Below are positions 58,074 through 64,000 of a stretch of 64,000 nucleotides of DNA, one piece after another (position 1 is the first letter of the stretch; every line of letters starts with the position of its first letter). Both the position numbers and the translations under genes were made by a program. The notes below the pieces were generated by a model. That model saw only the letters and a list, made by a program, of their open reading frames with translations, did not search any database and was not told the DNA's origin. This DNA is from Bog-159 sp963738375 (GTDB taxonomy: Bacteria; Acidobacteriota; Terriglobia; Bryobacterales; Bryobacteraceae), in assembly GCA_963738375.1 (NCBI GenBank), contig CAVTWL010000004.1:372001-436000 (forward strand). Direction: 5' to 3'.

Positions 58074-59475
58074 TCATTCGCAGGTTGTTTCCGGTCCCTT
58101 TGGCCCCTGGACGGTCACACACGCCTTGACGGGTTGGTTTAGCAACTGGGTAATCCAGTCAAATGTGTTCATGCGGTAGCGGGGCTTTCCGTAATCTGTA
58201 CCATTGTTGATACCCCTGAGGCCTGTGTAGCCATAGTTCATCAGGTACCGGTCCGAAGCCGACAGATCCTTTCCATACTGAAGGATCAGAGCATTCCACA
58301 ACGTGTGGGGGCTCCAAGGGACCATAGAAGTGTTCGGCCCCAGAAGGCCCACATCGCGGAGGACCCCCGCGCATGCACTTGAACACTGATTTCCGGTCAG
58401 GGCATAATTGCCGCTTCCGGCCCCCCCTCGGATCGCATCGATCGCCTCTTGGGCGACTTCCGGCGAGGTCTGTATCGTCAGCGCGGCAAAGTTCTGGCGC
58501 AACTCGTCTGCGGACTTCGGGAGATTAAACTCGCTGGTGCCCGGAACGCCGTTGAATGGGTGGAGTGGGATCGCAGGGTCAAGGTGCTTCTGAGGTCCCA
58601 CGCTCAAGAAGGCAAAATCACCGGTCTGCTGATTTACGGCCGCCATCATCACGTGGCCGGTGGGAAAGCCGGACTCGTAGAATATGGTTATGTCACGCCC
58701 ATCGGGGTCTACATACTTCAGGGGGCTGTTGCCGCCGTAGATGTACTTATTCAGAGTGCTGTTTGGCGAGGTCTGGCGGGAATCGGTCACATTTACCAAG
58801 TCTGGACTCGCAAATCTGCCCTGGGCGCCGGAAAGGTACCTCGCGTGGAAGAAATCCAGCCCTGGGCCCTCCTGATCGCGCTCTTTGCCTGTGTACTTAT
58901 GCATCACGTTGTCGCTTGCGCCGTAGCCCAGCGAGCTAGTCCTGTTGCTCGTGGTCAACTCTTCTGCGAAAGGGAGAAAGTCGTGCCGCGCGACCACGTT
59001 GCCGTTCTGGTCCGTCAGCAGGCGGGTGCTGCCCAAATGGTCTGTGGTCACGAAACAGGGCAGGCAGGCGCCGGTAGGCGCCTGGCTCGCATACTCGGCA
59101 GTGAGGTTGCCGCGAGCGTCGTAGACGTAGGTAGTAGTGGTACCGCCGGATACAGCTTTCGTCACCCTTCGCCCATCGCCATCGTAAGAGTAGGTGGTTG
59201 ATCCATTCATGGTGCTGGTGAGCGCGGTCTGGCGGTTCTCCACATCGTATGAGGCCGTGAACGGGCTGATCGCAGTTTGGTTGCCGTTGCTATCGTAAGC
59301 AAAGTTCGAGGATATCACAACCTGGTTCTTGGTGTTGTAACTCAGATTCTTGCCATAGTAATTGGAGATTGCCGTGGGCGTCAGTGGCGACAGCGAGATT
59401 CCGGTGGCGGACACATAACGATTCCCAAAGTTGTCGTAGCTGGACGTCTCCGACCAGACAGTGCCGGCCTGCTCT
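58074..59475 (-). CDS. RHS tip 3, with a papain/NlpC-like His-Cys end
   Basis: The annotated frame from GTG 59,414 has 446 residues; it is open farther upstream without a clear start, so the gene is truncated at its 5' end. It carries the RHS repeats, YVYDARGNL, TTDHLGSTRLLTD, TGKERDQEGPGLDFFHARY and YVDPDGR. The variable end (residues 241-446) has GHVMMAAVNQQTG with His254 and NQCSSACAGVLRDVGLLGP with Cys344/Cys348. A His before Cys in this arrangement resembles the permuted NlpC/P60/LRAT papain-like fold. Targets of such domains include peptidoglycan and thioesters; the family is not certain. Confidence 0.75.
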
Positions 59476-59477
59476 CT
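58891..59477 (-). repeat. Duplicated RHS block, copy b
   Basis: Partner of 54,081-54,668. This copy lacks the extra A and has an open frame, so it is the reference for the insertion in copy a. The flanks are unrelated on both sides: the variable tip on the left and other DNA right of 59,477. Confidence 0.85.
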
Positions 59478-59624
59478 GGCGATCCGCCGAACTGCGTAGC
59501 GCCCTCGGCCAGGTGGCCTGATACCACCACCTCGCGCCGGAAAACGCGGCGTGGGCGCCCGGTGCGCCAGGGGTGGCCATTTTTGTCGGCGGCGCTTTCT
59601 CGCGGGAGCGCTGCTTCTGCTGTG

Positions 59625-59640
59625 GTTCCCATACGGGAAC
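59625..59640. repeat. Palindrome GTTCCCATACGGGAAC
   Basis: A 6-bp-arm inverted repeat with a 4-nt loop, 9 bp beyond the stop of the TPR gene (leftward). A similar element lies at 62,802-62,817, also just past a leftward stop. No T-run makes it a clear terminator. Confidence 0.5.
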
Positions 59641-59649
59641 GGACGACGC

Positions 59650-60276
59650 TCACTTGTAGCCGAGCTTTTTCATGAGGCTGACAAAGTCGGCATCACCTAC
59701 GTACTTCTGAAAGGACGAATCTGCCCGCGGATCCGGCATTTGCTCCCCGTTCAGGATATTGGCCTTTCGATCAAACGCCCGTTGCAGGTTTGCAAGGACC
59801 TTCGGTTTGTCGCCATCTTCAGCATAGGCGCACGCCAGATTGTAGTAATTTAGCGGATATTCTGGATCTTGCTGGATGGCCGGGTCTAGCACAGCATGCA
59901 CCTTCTGCAGTTGACCATCCATGCCGTACGACATCACCAGTTGATCGATCAAAATGCGGCGGTCTTTCTGAGGGAGCGCCTTGCCGCGTTTCTCCAGGTC
60001 CAGCGCCTTTTCGTACGGGGCTATCGCCGCCTCATATTTCTTCTGTCGAAACAATGCGTGCCCCAGGTACGCATAGGACTCAAGGTTCGATGGGTCCGCC
60101 CGCGTAAGTTCGCGAAAGTCACGCTCCGCCTCTGCATAATGTTCGCCGGCAAATTCGCGCGAGGCGCGCTTCGTCAGCTCCGCTTGGGATAGTGCTCCTT
60201 GGGCCGCACAAACGCCGTCGACAATCAAAAGCAAACAACTCAGACGAACAAGCCGAAACCCACTCAACACTCTCAC
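59650..60276 (-). CDS. Secreted TPR protein
   Basis: 208 residues with a signal peptide (residues about 1-25). TPR-type helices follow: ASREFAGEHYAEAERDFRELTRADPSNLESYAYLGHALFRQKKYEAAIAPYEKAL, then DPEYPLNYYNLACAYAEDGDKPKVLANLQRAF. The C-terminus DADFVSLMKKLGYK is typical of small acidobacterial TPR proteins. The start overlaps the end of the upstream small membrane protein by 4 bp, so it belongs to the same unit as RHS tip 6. It may add to immunity or be a passenger. Confidence 0.8.
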   Translation of the reverse strand: MRVLSGFRLVRLSCLLLIVDGVCAAQGALSQAELTKRASREFAGEHYAEAERDFRELTRADPSNLESYAYLGHALFRQKKYEAAIAPYEKALDLEKRGKALPQKDRRILIDQLVMSYGMDGQLQKVHAVLDPAIQQDPEYPLNYYNLACAYAEDGDKPKVLANLQRAFDRKANILNGEQMPDPRADSSFQKYVGDADFVSLMKKLGYK

Positions 60277-60524
60277 CTCCGATTCCGATGCATCCGCAAA
60301 AACGCATAGCTCAAAACTGCGTAGAAGACACAGTTGGCGATAACGGCAATGCTAAAACTTACGTCGTGTAACCACCCGCCGCTGAACACCAAACTCAAGA
60401 CCATCCCCGGTACCGCCAGGATTCCGACAGCCGTCTCAGCCACGTTCCCTAGCCGGTGCAGCGGCCACTCCGGCAGTGTGCCAAGAAAGCACCCTATAAG
60501 CGTTGATTGCATCAATATCTTCAA
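60273..60524 (-). CDS. Small membrane protein, candidate immunity for RHS tip 6
   Basis: 83 residues with two hydrophobic helices (residues about 28-48 and 55-75) and a short basic tail (RMHRNRR). It starts 3 bp after the stop of RHS tip 6 and overlaps the TPR gene by 4 bp. No family recognised; the role is inferred from position. Confidence 0.55.
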   Translation of the reverse strand: MKILMQSTLIGCFLGTLPEWPLHRLGNVAETAVGILAVPGMVLSLVFSGGWLHDVSFSIAVIANCVFYAVLSYAFLRMHRNRR

Positions 60525-60527
60525 TCA

Positions 60528-61532
60528 CTACTGCTCCTGCTGCTTTGGAACATCGAAGCTAATCGTCGACGTTACCTGCGGTTGCAAGCCATCCGTTGCG
60601 TACATTAGGAGCATGAATCCAAATGTGTCCTGGAAGGCTTGGCGAGTGGACTGGATCACTTGCCCTTGCATCGAGTTGTAAACAGCCGGACGCTCTCTCC
60701 AAGCGTGCCAAGCGCCATTTGCACAAAACGGTAACCAGCAGCCCGACCAAGGTTGGAAGCCTGCGTGAGCTGGTGATGTGCCGTCTTGGATCGTGTGTAG
60801 TGCATTTCCAAACGCGAGCAACGCTTTTGGCGAAATTCCGGTGTTGCCCGCTTGCTCCCACTCCGCTTGAGCCGTTCTGGCTGCAGCTTCATTCTCCTGA
60901 ATGAAGCGATCTGAAAGATCCATCGCCAACCCCAAGGCGTGCGCCTCATCCGAATCGTTTCCATTGCTCATGCTGTGCATCGGAGACGCCTCGCCGGATT
61001 GCGAATCAAAGACGCCAAGGTATTTCGTTGAGTGGTCAACAGCATAGCTGGCATCCTTCAACAGCTGCCGCATCTGTCCGCTCAGACCGGGAAGAGACTG
61101 ATCGACGTTCTTCTCATGTATCGACGTTGGCCAATACCCATTCCTGTCTACGAACTTGAGTGGGTTGTTTAGAGCCATTGCGTATCGGTTCCACGTCTGC
61201 GGCAGCCAGAAGTCAACACCCAGATTGGATGGATCTGGGCTCGTCCACCTCCCCTGTGCGCCCGAGAAGTACCGAGCCTCGAAGTAATCGAGGCCGGTTT
61301 CGGCATCCCGTTCTTTGCCGGTACTCAGGGATCTTCTGCCGAAATCGTACAAGCATCCGCCGAACCCGGTCGCAGTGTTCGAGATAACCGGCGCGAATCC
61401 CCAGTGCAGAACCGCAGTGGGAAGCCGATGCCCCAGATGCGAGTTTTCGGCTACAAGTGAGGGTGGAAAAGGCGCAATGCTAGCAGCTAAAAAGAAGACG
61501 GGAGCGGTCTCTTCCTGGTCTGCGTGGAGCAC
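60528..61532 (-). CDS. RHS tip 6, with a zinc-phospholipase-like HTIQD end
   Basis: 334 residues from GTG 61,532; a longer frame would run through the antisense of the SprT-like gene and was not used. RHS junction: STGKERDAETGLDYFEARYFSGAQGRWTSPDP and NNPLKFVDRNG. The variable end contains ALLAFGNALHTIQDGTSPAHAGF, with His246, Asp250 and His256. This resembles the ALHxxQDxxxPxH segment of zinc-dependent phospholipase C/S1-P1-type enzymes. Additional His/Cys follow (GCWLPFCANGAWHAW). A lipase or nuclease activity is possible. The first 70 residues are not RHS-like. Confidence 0.7.
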   Translation of the reverse strand: MLHADQEETAPVFFLAASIAPFPPSLVAENSHLGHRLPTAVLHWGFAPVISNTATGFGGCLYDFGRRSLSTGKERDAETGLDYFEARYFSGAQGRWTSPDPSNLGVDFWLPQTWNRYAMALNNPLKFVDRNGYWPTSIHEKNVDQSLPGLSGQMRQLLKDASYAVDHSTKYLGVFDSQSGEASPMHSMSNGNDSDEAHALGLAMDLSDRFIQENEAAARTAQAEWEQAGNTGISPKALLAFGNALHTIQDGTSPAHAGFQPWSGCWLPFCANGAWHAWRERPAVYNSMQGQVIQSTRQAFQDTFGFMLLMYATDGLQPQVTSTISFDVPKQQEQ

Positions 61533-61566
61533 CCTTCGATTGTATGTGGTTTCGTTAGGCGGGCGA

Positions 61567-62142
61567 TCAGGACCGTTCGGCCATCGCGGTCCCGCAGGGG
61601 CAGGTGGGCAGGCCGCGGTCGAGCCACCGGCGCGTGGTGCGGGCCGTGTAACCGCAGTCCGGGCACACGATCTTGCGCAGTCGGGTACCCTGTTTCTTCT
61701 CATCCACACGCACGTCGAGCGTGCGATGCGGATAGTCCGGCATGCCGGCGAGCAGAGCGTTTAAACGCTCCCGCAGCCGCTCGCCGGGGACCGTTGCCGT
61801 CATCGGCCCTTCCAGCCCGAGAGCAACGGCAATGCGCCGAAACTCTGGACCATGGCCATGCCGGCAATTGTCGACCGCGTGGCAAAGCTCGTGCACCAGC
61901 ACCGCCGCCACCTGCGTCGCATCGTCGAGCGCCGGCGAGACGAACACTTCATGTGCGCCATCGGCGCTGCAAGCGGTCGAGAAACATTGGCCAATCGACC
62001 GGCTCTTACCGGTGGGAGCCAATGCGCGCTGTGTAGGCCAACCGCAGGAGACGCGGATGTGCGCGGGCAGCGGGTGGCCAGCCCCGGCGAACGTGTCGCG
62101 CAGTTTGACGACAAGCGCCAGCAGCCACTGCTCGCGAGTCAT
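61567..62142 (-). CDS. SprT-like zinc metallopeptidase
   Basis: 191 residues. The active-site helix VAAVLVHELCHAVDNCRHGHGPEFRRIAVALGL has HExxH and a downstream His, and the C-terminal zinc ribbon has KIVCPDCGYTARTTRRWLDRGLPTCPCG. This is the SprT/SprTN type, common on mobile elements and phages. The ATG overlaps the stop of a small upstream gene (ATGA), so the two form a unit. Nearby palindromes and the odd position between RHS tips suggest it came with a mobile segment. Confidence 0.88.
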   Translation of the reverse strand: MTREQWLLALVVKLRDTFAGAGHPLPAHIRVSCGWPTQRALAPTGKSRSIGQCFSTACSADGAHEVFVSPALDDATQVAAVLVHELCHAVDNCRHGHGPEFRRIAVALGLEGPMTATVPGERLRERLNALLAGMPDYPHRTLDVRVDEKKQGTRLRKIVCPDCGYTARTTRRWLDRGLPTCPCGTAMAERS

Positions 62143-62297
62143 GACTCTTCCTCCTCGCCCTCGGCTTCGAGCGTTTCGAGCAGTTGCTTCTTTTCCTGCT
62201 CGATCTCCAGCTTCGCCGGATGCGTGGCCCTGTGGATCTCCTGCAACTGCCGGATCGCCATCGTCTCCGCGTGGGCGACTACCGCGTCCGCTTCCAT
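62139..62297 (-). CDS. Small charged protein encoded before the SprT-like gene
   Basis: 52 residues from ATG 62,297 (MEADAVVAHAETMAIRQLQEI, then EIEQEKKQLLETLEAEGEEEES). It is a helical, acidic, coiled-coil-like peptide. The stop overlaps the SprT-like ATG. The frame is open about 90 nt farther upstream with natural composition but no standard start. No family recognised. Confidence 0.55.
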   Translation of the reverse strand: MEADAVVAHAETMAIRQLQEIHRATHPAKLEIEQEKKQLLETLEAEGEEEES

Positions 62298-62371
62298 CAG
62301 GACAACGACACCATGCGTATCCTGCGCGTCCGCAACCGCCGCGAAGCTTACCGCTGATCGCGTGGAAGGCG

Positions 62372-62389
62372 GTTTAACAATTGTTAAAC
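62372..62389. promoter_or_regulatory. Perfect 18-bp palindrome, operator candidate
   Basis: GTTTAACAATTGTTAAAC reads the same on both strands. It is followed by a second, imperfect palindrome with GTTTAAC-like ends. The pair lies about 75 bp upstream of the small gene and SprT-like gene (leftward), where a repressor or replication protein could bind. Confidence 0.55.
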
Positions 62390-62801
62390 AAACACTCTAA
62401 AGTGTTAAACCCGGAAGTGGTTCAAGCAAGCCACTTAGGTCGGAAAAGCGCTCGCCGTGTTTAACAACTCTTTATGTTCCACTACGGAACTACCCCGCAG
62501 AAGGCGTGCACAAACCTGCACAAAATGGCCTGAAGTCGTGCACGCCGGAAATGTCTCAAAGGAAAAGAGATCGGCTCGAAATCGCGCAAACTGTGCCACA
62601 CTCCTTTATGTTCCACTACAGCACTTAGTTGCTCTCAGGCCCGTCAGCGTCCCCGGGAAGAAGGGGTAAAAACTGAAACATCCTGAAACCCGCACCGAAC
62701 TGGTCGATGAACTGAAAGTTTTGGGAAACACTCGCGGGAATCTCTGAAAGGGTGACGTGTCACCCCTCAGCCGATTGCGAAGCATGTCTGTTTTTTGGGG
62801 T

Positions 62802-62817
62802 CCCGTTCGGGAACGGG
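62802..62817. repeat. Palindrome CCCGTTC-GG-GAACGGG
   Basis: 7-bp arms and a 2-nt loop, 7 bp beyond the leftward stop at 62,825. It is related to the element at 59,625-59,640 (GGG/GGTTCCC core with GGGAACGG). The adjoining T-run lies on the wrong side for a leftward terminator. Confidence 0.5.
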
Positions 62818-62824
62818 AATGCCC

Positions 62825-63253
62825 CTACTTTAGTTCCACGAAGCTGGTGGTATCCAACCCGGCAGGCCGCATCTGTACTGCAAGCAACTTCTTGCTCCGC
62901 GAGTGTTCGACACGAAGCTTCGCATTGGCCGGTGAGAAACCGTCGTATTTTGCCACGAGGCGATAGTCTCCGTCCGGGATACCTTTCAACTCGAAGCGGC
63001 CGTTGTCGTCTGTCTCGGTAGCCGCAATAAGCTTGTGATCAGTTTCCGTGAAGACGCCGACACACGTCTTGGGTATTGCGACGCCCTGGGAGTCCGTTGC
63101 ACTCCCTCGAAGCGCGGCCACCCGCAGCGGCCCGTAGTCAGTTTGGTTGCGGTTCTGATAGCTCAAGTCCTTACAGACTGTCGCGCTCTCCTCGCCCAAT
63201 GCCCCGAACCCAAAAGCTAAGCAGCAGAACACGGCACCGGCTTTGCACTTCAT
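62825..63253 (-). CDS. Secreted carboxypeptidase-regulatory-like protein, candidate immunity for RHS tip 5
   Basis: 142 residues with a signal peptide (residues about 1-20). The mature part has Cys-containing PLRVAALRGSATDSQGVAIPKTCVGVFTETDHKLIAATETDDNGRFELKGIPDGDYRLVAKYDGFSPANAKLRV, the CarboxypepD_reg/transthyretin-like pattern (G...TDxxGxFxL..lpdGdYrL.a...G). It overlaps the RHS tip 5 stop by 4 bp, exactly as the like protein overlaps RHS tip 2. The two partners share layout but little sequence. Periplasmic inhibitor is the working idea. Confidence 0.72.
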   Translation of the reverse strand: MKCKAGAVFCCLAFGFGALGEESATVCKDLSYQNRNQTDYGPLRVAALRGSATDSQGVAIPKTCVGVFTETDHKLIAATETDDNGRFELKGIPDGDYRLVAKYDGFSPANAKLRVEHSRSKKLLAVQMRPAGLDTTSFVELK

Positions 63254-64000
63254 TTGACTTGGCTCGCTTTCAGTTCCCCGTTGATAATCTTCTCAGCCTG
63301 TTGCGCAAAACGTTCGGTGGGAACCAGTGCCTTGTCAGCAGCCTGCATCTTCTGCAAGACATCGGGCGGGAGAGGATAGCGGCCTTTCGCTGGCAAGGCC
63401 TGCATCGCAGCGTCTCGGTTCAAAAGCAATCTCTGGATCGCCGTGCCCTGTGCAGGATCCTGCTGTGCGAAGACTCCGTGATTTGGCTTCGTGCCCAAAG
63501 GTCTCAGCCAGCCTCGGTATGAAGCCGTTCCCACCCAGCAACCCTGAATATTTCAGGAACGATGGATCGAAGTCACCGGTCGTCGTCGAGTTAATTCCCT
63601 TGATGGTCTTAAAGTTCAGGTCGATTCGAGGCTCCGAAAAGTCATTCTCTCCATTGAACTTCGTGATGGTAAACAGACCAGCAGTGCCAGCTCCAAGACC
63701 AGGATTGTCTTCGATCTTGAACACCCTCGAATCGCTATCGAGAGCGGCGTAAGCAGAGTGCAGCGCAGGGTTGACGTAACTACCATTTGCCTCCTGCTTG
63801 TTCGCGAGATCGACGACCTTCTGCCAGAGCGATTTGTCTTTGTCGCTGAGATCATCAGTGCTGATGATCATGCCGGTCGGATCAACATACTTCAGGGGAT
63901 TGTTCCGGCCATAAGCGTAGAGGTTCAACTGTTGTGGATCAGCAACCCTCGCCGGTGTGACGGTGATCGGATCTGGACTCGTAAACCGCCCCTGCGCCGA
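63250..64000 (-). pseudogene. RHS tip 5, HEANH zinc-peptidase end, one-base insertion, runs off the window
   Basis: The right edge is inside the RHS junction (SAQGRFTSPDPITV), followed by YAYGRNNPLKYVDPTGM. The variable part continues through HSAYAALDSDSRVFKIEDN and DPSFLKYSGLLGGNGFIPRLAETFGHEA. There the frame breaks; removing one A of the three at 63,482-63,484 gives AETFGHEANHGVFAQQDPAQG, i.e. an HExxH zinc site, and joins to the second frame ending ERFAQQAEKIINGELKASQVK. The stop overlaps the secreted partner gene by 4 bp. As it stands the motif is destroyed by a single base. Confidence 0.75.

Larger units (their letters stand above)
62298..62824. other. Non-coding stretch rich in palindromes and short repeats
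   Basis: About 527 bp with no convincing gene. It holds the 18-bp palindrome at 62,372-62,389, an adjacent AACACT/AGTGTT inverted repeat (62,391-62,406), a 16-nt direct repeat CTTTATGTTCCACTAC at 62,470-62,485 and 62,604-62,619 (the first extended to GTTCC/GGAAC hairpin at 62,476-62,490), and the palindrome at 62,802-62,817. A 70-codon rightward frame here looks like chance. Confidence 0.6.

Noticed and set aside
60528..61709. Longer RHS tip 6 with 59 extra N-terminal residues
   Set aside because: The extra part is the antisense-frame image of the SprT-like gene (Arg/Pro-rich), so the GTG at 61,532 was preferred.
62457..62669. 70-codon rightward frame in the palindrome-rich stretch
   Set aside because: It runs across repeats and has Arg/Thr/Cys-rich random composition.
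62790..62817. Rho-independent terminator for the leftward secreted-protein gene
   Set aside because: The hairpin is good, but the T-run lies on the upstream side for leftward transcription.

Overview
The window looks like chromosomal DNA of an acidobacterium of the Solibacter/Bryobacter type. This rests on gene content, not on a database search: a DUF1549/DUF1553 (planctomycete-type cytochrome) protein paired with a Tat-exported DUF1501 protein, an Oar-like TonB receptor with a carboxypeptidase-regulatory N-terminus, a LytS/LytTR two-component pair, hfq-hflX, and many RHS tip fragments in fairly GC-rich DNA.

Region 1 (1-26.4 kb) is a type VI secretion (T6SS) locus. A leftward operon reads tssB, tssC, hcp, tagJ, tssA, tssE, tssF, tssG, tssH(clpV), vgrG. 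It meets, tail to tail, the end of a rightward DUF4280 PAAR-like gene. To the right lie a methyltransferase, a first tssK, a leftward gene for a tail-anchored protein with about ten GEFTR repeats, and a rightward operon of a second tssK, tssL, tssM and a TssB-TssC fusion. I see no tssJ. The stretch from about 7.8 to 13.7 kb is dense in single-base indels: tssE, tssA, tagJ, hcp, tssC and the methyltransferase gene are all broken, while tssF/G/H, vgrG, both tssK genes, tssL and tssM read cleanly.

Region 2 (26.5-51.3 kb) is mostly ordinary chromosome: the DUF1549/DUF1553 + DUF1501 pair, a LytS-type kinase and LytTR regulator, small secreted proteins, a frameshifted TonB receptor, hfq and hflX (same reading frame, separated only by a stop codon), an alpha/beta hydrolase, a BlaI-type repressor with an HD exonuclease and a SurA-like isomerase, a diguanylate cyclase, a frameshifted AlaX-like editing protein, an MCE/MlaD protein, a receiver-like protein with Glu at the acceptor site, an old-yellow-enzyme family reductase with an MFS transporter, and a YceI protein.

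Region 3 (51.4-64 kb) is an accessory island, all leftward. It has six truncated RHS C-terminal tips (two frameshifted, one running off the window). Each keeps the conserved RHS junction, carries a different C-terminal domain, and is followed closely by a small gene that looks like an immunity partner. Two tips have zinc-peptidase-like motifs, and each of these overlaps by 4 bp a secreted protein with a transthyretin/carboxypeptidase-regulatory fold. The island also holds a SprT-like metallopeptidase gene and a non-coding stretch rich in palindromes. The RHS tips and the T6SS spike genes may form one effector economy, but the sequence does not prove that the tips are delivered by this T6SS.
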